Positions 43,852 through 52,134 of a stretch of DNA of 64,000 bases are shown here, piece after piece. How positions within the stretch are numbered: position 1 is the stretch's first letter; each line of letters starts with the position of its first letter. The DNA comes from Butyrivibrio sp. VCB2006 (GTDB lineage Bacteria; Bacillota; Clostridia; Lachnospirales; Lachnospiraceae). The notes beneath the pieces were generated by a model that saw nothing but the letters and a program-made list of their open reading frames with translations, did not search any database and was not told where the DNA came from. The translations under genes and the position numbers were made by a program. The stretch spans positions 54,790-118,789 of the forward strand of contig NZ_ATVX01000011.1 in the NCBI RefSeq assembly GCF_000420945.1, read 5' to 3'.

Positions 43852-45387
43852 ATGGCAGTGGATTTCTTGGAAGAAATATATAACGAGGCCAATCTGATCT
43901 TTAATTTTAAAAAGATGATCAGTTATTGCCGGGGTGGCAAAACAGATGCAGTTCTGAGCACATGGGACAAGCAGACCCCTACAATGGCATCCTTTTGCAG
44001 GCGAACCGCAGAATGGGACAACGAACTTGGAAATACTATCTGGGAAGTAATCCTGAGCACATCTGATTACATAAAACATTTAAATCTGTCAAAAGCAGCA
44101 GATGAGATTGAAGCGCTTATTCCTAACCTCTACCAAGCCATGTCACTTAGAGGGCCAATTGATGTCACCGATGATCCCTACAGGCTATTTAGTTCCCAAA
44201 GTGGATTTCTATGTCTGCAGGATACCCGCTCAGGTCTGCAATTTTGCAGCAATCTGGATCCCGCTTATGAAGCCTATGAGAAAGCAAATACCCTATGTAC
44301 TCCAATGACCGAGGTTTTCTGCACATTTGGATGCGGTCTTGGATATATGGCATGGCAAATATATGAAGTTTCTGATCATATGGCTGATATCTATATCTAT
44401 GAAACAGATGCAAAACGAGTTGCCTATGCGAGGGAATATGGTGTTTTAGATTGGATTCCCAAGGATAAAATCCACGTAATAACAGGTTCCGACATAAGTC
44501 AACTTATTAACGCCGTGATAAATACACATCTTTCGGAGGGCCAGGAGCTTTTTACAACGTTCTATATCGAACATGAAATGCTTGACGCGATAGAGTCGGC
44601 TAATTCTACATTAGCTGCTGCAATAGGAGAGAAAAACGCCACTACTGCCAACTTTTTAAAGAACGTTGAAAGAAATTTCTACTCCAATTATGAAAATACT
44701 CCGCCCCTTATCGATGCTATCGATAAATCTGTCCTTCCACATGAATGGATAGTTGTTGGTGCCGGCCCATCCCTTGACTACAACATTGACTACATAAAAA
44801 GTAAAAAGGGCTCATCTACCATAATTGCTGCTACAACAGCTGTAAAAAGACTACTGAAAGAGGATATTGTCCCGGACCTCACCATAGCTATAGATATGCA
44901 GGAACGCACTTATTCCCATCTGGAAGGTGTAGATACCAGCCTCCTTACACTGATTATCTCAGACTGCGCCAACTGGAAATTCAAGAAATTTCACAAAGGA
45001 AATGTATACATGATTCCTACAAACGGTAACTATTTTTCTTCCCTTACCTACAAAACCGGAAACATTAAGTGCCGGGAAATACGAGGAACAGTTACAGCCG
45101 TTGCCGCAGAAGTTGCCGCCTTCCTCGGAGCAGAAAAAATCGATCTGGTTGGCCTTGATTTGGCTTATCCGGGCGGTCAGACTCATGCATCCGGAACCAT
45201 GGACAATAAAGCCGCCGACAATTCGAATTATATTTTGACCAAATCTGTAGATGGGCAAATGGTAAATACTACCGCCCTATTTGAATCCTACAGACACGAA
45301 ATGGAAGCTATAATCGCCCAAAATCCCCAGGTGTCGTTTTATAACAAATCCAAATACGGTGCCTACATAAAGGGCTGCAAATCATAA
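43852..45387 (+). CDS. Maf-type flagellin glycosyltransferase (DUF115)
   Basis: 511 residues. The DUF115/MAF_flag10 domain starts near residue 298 with IVVGAGPSLD (GAGPSLD at 303-309), continues with ATTAVKRLL, PDLTIAID and IRGTVTAVAAEVAAFLGA and ends with DLVGLDLAYPGG near 437, the family signature. Maf proteins transfer nonulosonic or other sugars to Ser/Thr of flagellin in the cytoplasm before export, in Campylobacter, Aeromonas, Geobacillus and clostridia. The N-terminal 290 residues are the less conserved Maf region. No pseudaminic or legionaminic acid synthesis gene is visible. AAGGTGAG lies eight bases upstream. A CgeB-like gene follows by 23 bases, and flagellin genes lie 10 kb further on. 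Confidence 0.88.
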   Translation: MAVDFLEEIYNEANLIFNFKKMISYCRGGKTDAVLSTWDKQTPTMASFCRRTAEWDNELGNTIWEVILSTSDYIKHLNLSKAADEIEALIPNLYQAMSLRGPIDVTDDPYRLFSSQSGFLCLQDTRSGLQFCSNLDPAYEAYEKANTLCTPMTEVFCTFGCGLGYMAWQIYEVSDHMADIYIYETDAKRVAYAREYGVLDWIPKDKIHVITGSDISQLINAVINTHLSEGQELFTTFYIEHEMLDAIESANSTLAAAIGEKNATTANFLKNVERNFYSNYENTPPLIDAIDKSVLPHEWIVVGAGPSLDYNIDYIKSKKGSSTIIAATTAVKRLLKEDIVPDLTIAIDMQERTYSHLEGVDTSLLTLIISDCANWKFKKFHKGNVYMIPTNGNYFSSLTYKTGNIKCREIRGTVTAVAAEVAAFLGAEKIDLVGLDLAYPGGQTHASGTMDNKAADNSNYILTKSVDGQMVNTTALFESYRHEMEAIIAQNPQVSFYNKSKYGAYIKGCKS

Positions 45388-45410
45388 TAAGACTAAACCA
45401 GGAGGCTACT

Positions 45411-46592
45411 ATGATTACGGAAAAGGACTTACATATCATAGTATTTACAGGGCTTCACCCTGTATTGTCTTTCTTTGTAGAACAATTGATAAAATACCTT
45501 GATACTCATGGTGTTGACTATTACCTGGCAGATGCAGAGCATCCTGAAACCTATAATTCACCAGCTTTTCAGGAATATGTATCCAAAGAAAACGTAGCAG
45601 TATTCATGTTTAACAACATAGGTGCCAGCTTAAGTTCCAATGAAGGAGTTAATCTATGGAAAGAGCGCGGCATTCCTGTATTTGACTGCCTTGTAGACCA
45701 CCCAAGAAGTTTTGAGGACACCCTCAAAAATCCTCCCTGTGACATTTATGCTTTTGCACTCGATTACGACCATGTTTCTTATATGAGAAAATATTATCCA
45801 AAGCTTGCCGGAATATACTTTTCTCCAAATGGTGGTACAAGCTGCGGAACTAACACCCCCTTTGCAGAAAGGTCTATTGACGTGCTATATACAGGAAACT
45901 GTCACGAGCCCATTCTTTCTTTTCCCAAAATAGATTTCATGGTGGATGGAGGCGAGGAATACTATCAATACACTATCAGGTCTATCCTTGCCAATCCCAG
46001 TCTGTCTGTAGACGAGATAATAGACCAATATATTAGTCTCAGCGGAATGAATACGGATAACGAAAAGAGCTACTATTTAAAGGCAGAAACGGGAGCATTT
46101 ATTGAAACTGTAGCCAGAAGAAAAACCAAACTTGAAGGAATGAAGGCTTTGGATGAAGCCGGAGTTCATGTGGAAATATTCGGAGGTTCATGGATTTGCG
46201 ATGATTATCCATTCTCAAGTAATATATCCGTCCATGACCGAATTGATATTCATGAGTTATTGCCCAAAATAAGTGATTCAAAAATCACTCTATGTTTTAT
46301 GCCCTGGTTTAAAAAGGGTAGCAGCGAGAAGGTATTTGACGCCATGCTAAATGGCTCTTTGTGTGTTACAGACTATAGTGATTATCTTGGATTTAACTAC
46401 CGCGACGGGTATAATATCATCTTTTTCGATCTTAACAACCCAAAGCAAATGGCAGCGGATATAAAATGGCTTCTGGATAACCCAAAAGCCGCTGAAAAGA
46501 TTGCCCTAAATGGGTATAATACTGCTATTTCCTATGACACTTGGAATAGCCGCTTTGACTTTATTATAGATAGAATATTAAGTGTATTCTAA
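45411..46592 (+). CDS. divergent CgeB-like glycosyltransferase
   Basis: 393 residues, a likely GT-B protein. The C-terminal half keeps the outline of the CgeB family (SKITLCFMPWFKKGSSEKVFDAMLNG, then a LDNPKAAEKIALNGY stretch) but without the GIPLR and GGFLLTNYQ motifs. The N-terminal part contains CLVDHPRSF at the position of the W-x-x-D-x-P motif. It seems to be the most distant member of the family here. It follows the Maf gene in the same transcription unit with AGGAGG eight bases before the ATG, so it may extend or prime the flagellin glycan. Its stop touches the end of the convergent truncated GT2. Confidence 0.72.
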   Translation: MITEKDLHIIVFTGLHPVLSFFVEQLIKYLDTHGVDYYLADAEHPETYNSPAFQEYVSKENVAVFMFNNIGASLSSNEGVNLWKERGIPVFDCLVDHPRSFEDTLKNPPCDIYAFALDYDHVSYMRKYYPKLAGIYFSPNGGTSCGTNTPFAERSIDVLYTGNCHEPILSFPKIDFMVDGGEEYYQYTIRSILANPSLSVDEIIDQYISLSGMNTDNEKSYYLKAETGAFIETVARRKTKLEGMKALDEAGVHVEIFGGSWICDDYPFSSNISVHDRIDIHELLPKISDSKITLCFMPWFKKGSSEKVFDAMLNGSLCVTDYSDYLGFNYRDGYNIIFFDLNNPKQMAADIKWLLDNPKAAEKIALNGYNTAISYDTWNSRFDFIIDRILSVF

Positions 46593-47084
46593 TCAGACAC
46601 TGGACTTTTTCATAAACCAGGTATTTTTTAGAATAACCTCATCTCTTTCTTTTTCATCAAGGTTAAGCGTTGGCCAGTCATTTATAAGTGCCAGTCCACT
46701 TTCCGAAGTCTCACCATTATAGGTGCTGTATACCCCTTCTTTTAACAGCATATGGAAAAAACACATTTCCATCCATCTGTTTCCAACCATGGCTCTGTCA
46801 TCCAAAATGCAGACATAGTCTCCTTGCGCATTTTCTCTGATGAATTCAAGTTCCTGCCCCGCGCCAGAAGCCTTATCACTAATGAAAATCTGATGGAATC
46901 TATCTTTGATCTCATCAGAGAGTTTGATGGTATATACGCCATTATCAAGCCTGTCCTGATAAAGAATAATCTCTGAAACAGGAAGGGTCTGATTTTCCAT
47001 AGCCTCCAACTGAGGAATCAGATTTTCCGGCTTATCCCGAAGCGTAAGTACTGCTGTAATCTTTGGAATTGATATCTCTGCCAC
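46593..47084 (-). CDS. truncated GT2 glycosyltransferase, probably non-functional
   Basis: 163 residues from a GTG start with GGAGA six bases upstream. It aligns with the first 165 residues of the GT2 protein encoded immediately upstream (47114-47959), including QLEAMENQT, DNGVYTIKL and the catalytic region. The metal-binding DDDT of the neighbour is DDRA here (95-98), and the chain ends after NTWFMKK, where the neighbour runs on for another 120 residues. The stop is one base from the end of the convergent CgeB-like gene. It appears to be a duplicated copy that lost its 3' half and a key Asp. It may be expressed but is unlikely to transfer a sugar. Confidence 0.7.
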   Translation of the reverse strand: MAEISIPKITAVLTLRDKPENLIPQLEAMENQTLPVSEIILYQDRLDNGVYTIKLSDEIKDRFHQIFISDKASGAGQELEFIRENAQGDYVCILDDRAMVGNRWMEMCFFHMLLKEGVYSTYNGETSESGLALINDWPTLNLDEKERDEVILKNTWFMKKSSV

Positions 47085-47113
47085 TTTTTATCTCCTATAC
47101 ACAAACCTCATCA

Positions 47114-47959
47114 TCACGTAAGAATTTGGGAATTGTTTCCAACATTTCTCATCTTTTCCACAAGCTCATCAAAATACTCCTTTTTCCTAAAAGCCAGTGT
47201 TTCCCATCCGTCTGCCTTATAGTCCCTGATCATCTCTGTCATACTCCGGAGATTATTGGGATTAAGAGAGACAGCAACACTACTTTGTCCCACAATGAGT
47301 CCTGTTTTAACATCACTTCCCCAGAACTCCTCCTGACCTATGACATGAGGCGGAACAATAGTGCTGACTCCGTTTCGTTTCCAATTGCTAAAAGACAAAT
47401 AGGCATCTTCGCCAACATGGGTATACTTTTTCCTGAACGCGCAGTCCTCTTCTGCCATTGGCTCCAGATACTCTTTTTTGACAAACCAGGCATGACATCC
47501 AAAATCCACTTCTACTGCCTCGTCACAGGGTTCGCCCCATCCGACTCTGAAAAATCCCTTATTGGGATAGTCCGCATTTTGCTGAAGTCCAACACCTATG
47601 GTGGCGTAAATGGCTTCCTTTTTCTCCATGTGGGACATGCAGTTTTCAAACCACCGCTTCCCCGGAATCGTATCATCATCGAAAACGGCAACATACGGGC
47701 AGGTCGCCACCTCATTGGCGTAGACAAATCTTCCCCATACACCCACGTTTTCATTGCAAATGCGAATGGCTGTGAATCTCTTTTTTATCTCTTCCTCGAG
47801 CTCTATGGTATAAATCCCATTGGAAATATGATCCTGGAAAAGAAATATCTCTTTAGGCTTTATTGTCTGGTTTTCGACTGCTTCCAATTGCCTAAGAAGC
47901 ATCTCCGGTCTCTTGTATAAAGTCAGTACAACCGATATATCCCCTTTACCTTCCATCAT
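47114..47959 (-). CDS. GT2 glycosyltransferase
   Basis: 281 residues. The GT-A start is ISVVLTLYKRPEMLLRQL; the metal-binding group is DDDT at 94-97 in AVFDDDTIPGKRW; later come VDFGCHAWFVKKEYL and HVGEDAYLSF, the acceptor region with an Asp base typical of GT2 proteins. No membrane segments. It is followed by its truncated copy at 46593-47084. AAAGGA lies just upstream of ATG 47959. It lies 18 bases after the FkbM methyltransferase gene in a seven-gene minus-strand run starting at 53808. Confidence 0.85.
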   Translation of the reverse strand: MMEGKGDISVVLTLYKRPEMLLRQLEAVENQTIKPKEIFLFQDHISNGIYTIELEEEIKKRFTAIRICNENVGVWGRFVYANEVATCPYVAVFDDDTIPGKRWFENCMSHMEKKEAIYATIGVGLQQNADYPNKGFFRVGWGEPCDEAVEVDFGCHAWFVKKEYLEPMAEEDCAFRKKYTHVGEDAYLSFSNWKRNGVSTIVPPHVIGQEEFWGSDVKTGLIVGQSSVAVSLNPNNLRSMTEMIRDYKADGWETLAFRKKEYFDELVEKMRNVGNNSQILT

Positions 47960-47977
47960 CCATTCCTTTCACTTTTT

Positions 47978-49132
47978 TCAAGCTTTAAAAAGCATTATGT
48001 CCAACTGGAAATCAAAGTTTTCATAATACGTAATGTCTTGCATAGGGTGTATCTTGTCACCACCTTCCTGCATAACTAAAAAGTAAGTATACATTTCAAA
48101 TAATAGCTCTTTGAATTCGTCCCATCTTCCGGTTTCCCTGTAAAGTTTGGGAGAATACTCAAAGATAATCGGAACATTTATACTGCTTAAAGTCTTCCTG
48201 GCGCCCTTGAAAAATGCAGGTTCAAAGCCTTCCACATCAATCCATACCCATTTAATCCTGTTTATATCGATTCCGTTTTCTTCCACATATTCATCAAATG
48301 GGATAGTTTCAACTTCCTCAATAGATACATCCGGTTCCCATCCGGAGATTAAGCCGCTAGCTCCGGGATTCTTTGCACTATATTCAAATTTACAGATAGC
48401 CCGCTCATCTGAAACTGCATATTTAGCAAGAGTTAATTCATCGTCATTTATGTCGTTCAAAATGGCATTAACTCTATATAGCTTATGATTCATTCTCGCA
48501 GGTTCAAAGGCTAGTATCTTCAAGGAATTATCCAGTTTCTTTTTAAAATAAATAGAAGTTGTTCCAATATTGGCACCTATATCACAGAACAAATCCTGCT
48601 TATCGGAAAAGGAAAAGTACTTATTTCCAAGCTCATAAAAGGCATCTATGCTATCTTTTGAGAAATTCTCTTTCTTGTAGTACATTTTAACCATGATAGT
48701 GTCATCACTTGCAGTGTTTACATAAGAGAGACCTTCTACTGTAACAAGTGCATAATCCCCCATTATATTGGACTCGTATTGCATTTTTACTTTCTGGTAT
48801 TTCATCATTTCAAGATATTCATTCAGGAAATAATCTCTGACTTTTTCGAAGTCATCACATATGATTTCATCCAGTGACAGAAAAATCAGCTTATCAGATG
48901 TTAATCCCAAACGGGTCAGAACATTTCTAATTTTCTCAAAGTCACGCTCAACAATAGTGACAACAGCATAATCATAGCCGCTATAATCACCAATGGATGT
49001 AAGGTCTACACCGTCCTGTCCATCAAGGGTAAACAGCTCACATAATTCAACTGCATCTGCCTTAAAAACATAATCCAGATGATCCGGTCCATTTTTATAA
49101 GTATCAACAAATACCAGTTTTAATTTATCCAT
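47978..49132 (-). CDS. FkbM-family methyltransferase
   Basis: About 384 residues. The C-terminal 220 residues form the FkbM fold: FCDIGANIGTTSIYF is SAM motif I, AFEPARMNHKLY motif II, and WVWIDVEGFEPAF the core strand, followed by PIIFEYSPKLY. FkbM enzymes O-methylate sugars or polyketides. The first 160 residues form an additional Rossmann-like domain (LVFVDTYKNG, VVTIVERDFEKI, LIFLSLDEI) seen in some sugar-modifying FkbM proteins. A methylated sugar in the glycan is the natural inference. ATG 49132 lies one base after the stop of the GT2 gene upstream (TAATATG) and is preferred to ATG 49147. Confidence 0.88.
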   Translation of the reverse strand: MDKLKLVFVDTYKNGPDHLDYVFKADAVELCELFTLDGQDGVDLTSIGDYSGYDYAVVTIVERDFEKIRNVLTRLGLTSDKLIFLSLDEIICDDFEKVRDYFLNEYLEMMKYQKVKMQYESNIMGDYALVTVEGLSYVNTASDDTIMVKMYYKKENFSKDSIDAFYELGNKYFSFSDKQDLFCDIGANIGTTSIYFKKKLDNSLKILAFEPARMNHKLYRVNAILNDINDDELTLAKYAVSDERAICKFEYSAKNPGASGLISGWEPDVSIEEVETIPFDEYVEENGIDINRIKWVWIDVEGFEPAFFKGARKTLSSINVPIIFEYSPKLYRETGRWDEFKELLFEMYTYFLVMQEGGDKIHPMQDITYYENFDFQLDIMLFKA

Positions 49133-49133
49133 A

Positions 49134-50186
49134 TTACTCACCACCATTTAGCTTATTGTTCCAGATTATTGCGCAACCATCACAATAGGTCTGAAAGTTT
49201 TCAAGCTCTATGCTCTTCTCTAATACAGAATGAAACTTATTGATCGAAGTAAATCTTTCATGAAGAGGCTTTATCCACTCCATTGTCAGATAGAATATAG
49301 CGGTCTTTACGTTAATATCGAGGTCATTAGTTCTGACATAGGTTAAAGCCATCTCGGAAAGGTGCATTTCGTACATATGCTGGTCGCATTCAATCCCAAG
49401 TTTTTCCATGTCCTGTAAAAAGATTTCCCTAAGCCAGTAGGCATCAATTGCTTTAGGTTTTCCCTGTGACATTGCAGATATTCCATTGTAATTTCTTCTG
49501 TACATATACACTGGGTAGTCCAGTATGCAGGACTTCTTAAATCTTGGAGCTATCAAATATGCATATATGCCGTCCTCAAACCAATAGCTTTCAGGGAAAG
49601 CAACATTATCAAATAGTTCTGATCTAAATATCTTTCCACACATGAAACCTTCTGCCGTTTCTGAAGACAGCTCCTGTATCTTCCCTGTAAATCCGCTGTA
49701 ATCCGGCTCATCATCATCTAAATCAAATCTAAGAATTCCTCCACCTACAATGTCAGCTTGCTTTTCTTCCGCAATTTCAATGAGTCTTTCTAAACAATCA
49801 GGAAGTATGTAATCATCCGAATCAAGGAAAAAAATGTACTTTGCATCCACGTACATAAGTCCTGTGTTCCTGGCTCCGGAAAACCCTCTGTTCTCCTGAT
49901 GCACTATGATTACATTCTCATTGTCACCATAGCAATCAAGGATACTCCCTGTAGAATCAGTGGAGCCATCGTCAACAGCTATTATCTGAATGTTTCTTGT
50001 GGTTTCTTGCTCAAGAACTGATCTAATGGCCTTCTCAACGTAGTTCTCAACGTTGTAGCATGGAATAACAACAGCAACATCGTATTTATCCCTTTTAATA
50101 ACTCTATCCACCACGCATGAAATATCACGTTTTGGATTCATGTGATTTAAAAACATTCTGGATAATTCAAGTTGTTCCTGTGTCAT
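49134..50186 (-). CDS. GT2 glycosyltransferase
   Basis: 350 residues. VAVVIPCYNVENYVEKAIRS opens the fold after a 35-residue leader; VDDGSTDST, FSGARNTGL and FLDSDDY follow in the normal order of bacterial GT2 (WcaA-type) enzymes. The C-terminal 120 residues are helical. The N-terminal extension (SRMFLNHMNPKRDISCVV) is not part of the GT fold. The ATG overlaps the TGA of the GT8 gene upstream (ATGA), and the stop is one base from the FkbM start, so the trio is tightly coupled. Confidence 0.88.
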   Translation of the reverse strand: MTQEQLELSRMFLNHMNPKRDISCVVDRVIKRDKYDVAVVIPCYNVENYVEKAIRSVLEQETTRNIQIIAVDDGSTDSTGSILDCYGDNENVIIVHQENRGFSGARNTGLMYVDAKYIFFLDSDDYILPDCLERLIEIAEEKQADIVGGGILRFDLDDDEPDYSGFTGKIQELSSETAEGFMCGKIFRSELFDNVAFPESYWFEDGIYAYLIAPRFKKSCILDYPVYMYRRNYNGISAMSQGKPKAIDAYWLREIFLQDMEKLGIECDQHMYEMHLSEMALTYVRTNDLDINVKTAIFYLTMEWIKPLHERFTSINKFHSVLEKSIELENFQTYCDGCAIIWNNKLNGGE

Positions 50187-51151
50187 CCGCCGCTCCTAGC
50201 ACCTGCTATCTTTTTTATTCCATCCATTAGCTTATCTATTGTGGCCTTCTGCTGTCTGCATGAATCTACAAGACCACGTAAATAATCCGCAACAGTCGTA
50301 TCTGTCATGGCACTTTCGACAAATCCCTTTAAAAGCTCATCATAATAGGGCGTTAATTTGGCATAATCCCACCAAAGCCTTTCTATATCAAAGTGGAAGT
50401 TTCCATTTTCCCAGGGCTTTGCTCCTGCAAAATGGACTATGGCAGTTCCCTCTTTTACCTCCTCATAGGTTATCTCGGCGTTGTGGGCGACTCTGGCAAA
50501 AAGGTCATACACCATGCAATCCACATATGCCACCTTCTTCCAATGCACCCAGTTCAGGATATCCTGATCCGGAGCCTCCATTTGATAATTCCAGGCTTCA
50601 AATGCATCAAGATACGTCTGGAAGGAGTACTTTTTCCTCATCTCTTCAATATTGAGCAGCATTACTCCGGCATTGAAATACCTATATTCCTGTGCGTAGG
50701 CCTCCCTAAACATCTCATTGTGCTTGGGCCCATAGCTATCCGGGATGTTCAGACCGCTTTTATCATCACAGGCTATAATCTCTGCCCCTTCAAACTCCAC
50801 GTGATACAATTCAGAAAGTGACTTATTTATAACCATATCTCCATCAAGATAAAGGGCCCTGTCAACAGTTTGCGGAAGGAGCTCCAGCATCATTAGCCTG
50901 TAATAGGTCTCAATACTCCACTGTGAATTGTGAGGCAGCCTGTCGCTGAATTTCTGCCTATCCACAGTCAAAGAATGAACTTCTATATCATATTCGGAAA
51001 GAGCCTTTCTGATTTCTCCTACATCCTCACTGGTAAGTTCGCTGTTTAGCAGATATGCATCTATATGCTCCTTTTCGTTAATGCATAACGAAAGCAGCAT
51101 TGTAAAAGTATAGGGTATATATTTCCTGTTAAGAGCGGTAATTATATTCAT
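50183..51151 (-). CDS. GT8 glycosyltransferase
   Basis: 322 residues. MNIITALNRKY opens the LPS galactosyl/glucosyltransferase-type GT8 fold; YYRLMMLELLP, then ALYLDGDMVI with DGD at 103-105 binds the metal and UDP-sugar, and HFAGAKPW near residue 226 is the GT8 HxGxxKPW motif. A retaining transfer of Gal or Glc from UDP-sugar is usual. ATG 51151 is chosen because AAAGGG lies seven bases upstream and the length then equals that of the paralogue at 51153-52121. The two genes are separated by one base (TGATATG). The last 35 residues are helical. Confidence 0.9.
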   Translation of the reverse strand: MNIITALNRKYIPYTFTMLLSLCINEKEHIDAYLLNSELTSEDVGEIRKALSEYDIEVHSLTVDRQKFSDRLPHNSQWSIETYYRLMMLELLPQTVDRALYLDGDMVINKSLSELYHVEFEGAEIIACDDKSGLNIPDSYGPKHNEMFREAYAQEYRYFNAGVMLLNIEEMRKKYSFQTYLDAFEAWNYQMEAPDQDILNWVHWKKVAYVDCMVYDLFARVAHNAEITYEEVKEGTAIVHFAGAKPWENGNFHFDIERLWWDYAKLTPYYDELLKGFVESAMTDTTVADYLRGLVDSCRQQKATIDKLMDGIKKIAGARSGG

Positions 51152-51152
51152 A

Positions 51153-52121
51153 TCAGTTCCCTTTTGTGGATGCTTGAAGTTTAGACAACGCATCATATAA
51201 ATCAGTTATTGCCTTCGCAAATTCCTTATTCTCATTGCATAATCTTATTGCCTCATCTTCAAGATAAGTATTTGTCAAAGCATACTCGATAAAGTTTTCC
51301 ATCAGATCTCTGTATACAGGCGTAAGTGCGGCATATTCCCACCAAAAGCGTTCTATCTCATAATGTGTATTGTCAAAATTCCAGGGCTTTGCCCCGGCAA
51401 AATGAATTATCTTGTTTTTCTCTTTTACCTCTTCGTATCTCCAACCTGCGCTATAAGCCATCCTGGCAAAAAGATCATATTCCTCCCAGTTCATGTATTT
51501 AACTTTGTCATGATGAATGTAATTCAAAATATCCTGATCCGGAGCATCCATCTTATAATCCCACTTTTCCATAGCATCAAGATAGGTCTGGAAGGTGTAT
51601 TTTCCGCGCATCTGAGCAATATTTATAAGTAGCACGCCGGAATTAAAGTAAGGAAACTCCTCTCCATACAATGGGAGCAGCATCTCTTTGGTCTTATCGC
51701 TAAAATCATCAAGGGTACTGGTATTATTTGAATCGTGGCAAGCTCTTAGGTCAGCACCCTCAAAGTCTTCTTCATACAGATCTTGAAGCGACCCATGAAC
51801 AATAACGTCCACATCAAGATAAAAAATCCTGTCCACATGACCAGGAAGCTTATCCGGAAGAAGAAGCCTGTAGTATATCTCCGGACTCCAATCCTCTGAA
51901 ACAGGAAGATTAAGGTTACTAATTTCCTTGGAAACATCTATCGGAAAAATGTCAGCGCCATATTTTTGCAAAGCAGCAGAAAGCTTATCTATATCTTCTT
52001 TTTCCAATTCGCTGTGCATAATAAAAATATCATTATGCCCAGGGTTACTTTCGCAAAATGACGTAAGCATAACTATGGCGTAGTTGACGTATTTTTTGTT
52101 AAAAGATGCTGCCACATTCAT
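51153..52121 (-). CDS. GT8 glycosyltransferase (tandem paralogue)
   Basis: 322 residues, exactly as long as its neighbour at 50183-51151 and alignable throughout: YYRLLLPDKLP, FYLDVDVIV (DVD at 103-105), YFNSGVLLINI and HFAGAKPW. The DGD of the neighbour is DVD here, a normal GT8 variant. The pair is a clear tandem duplication that kept both reading frames intact, suggesting that each adds a different residue. It follows the 557-residue GT2 gene by 13 bases. Confidence 0.9.
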   Translation of the reverse strand: MNVAASFNKKYVNYAIVMLTSFCESNPGHNDIFIMHSELEKEDIDKLSAALQKYGADIFPIDVSKEISNLNLPVSEDWSPEIYYRLLLPDKLPGHVDRIFYLDVDVIVHGSLQDLYEEDFEGADLRACHDSNNTSTLDDFSDKTKEMLLPLYGEEFPYFNSGVLLINIAQMRGKYTFQTYLDAMEKWDYKMDAPDQDILNYIHHDKVKYMNWEEYDLFARMAYSAGWRYEEVKEKNKIIHFAGAKPWNFDNTHYEIERFWWEYAALTPVYRDLMENFIEYALTNTYLEDEAIRLCNENKEFAKAITDLYDALSKLQASTKGN

Positions 52122-52134
52122 TAGATATCAGCCC

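Noticed and set aside
47063..47920. An open plus-strand frame of 285 codons opposite the GT2 gene at 47114-47959.
   Set aside because: It mirrors a GT2 gene with intact catalytic motifs and a good ribosome-binding site; the antisense product has no family pattern and the frame is explained by codon bias of the real gene.
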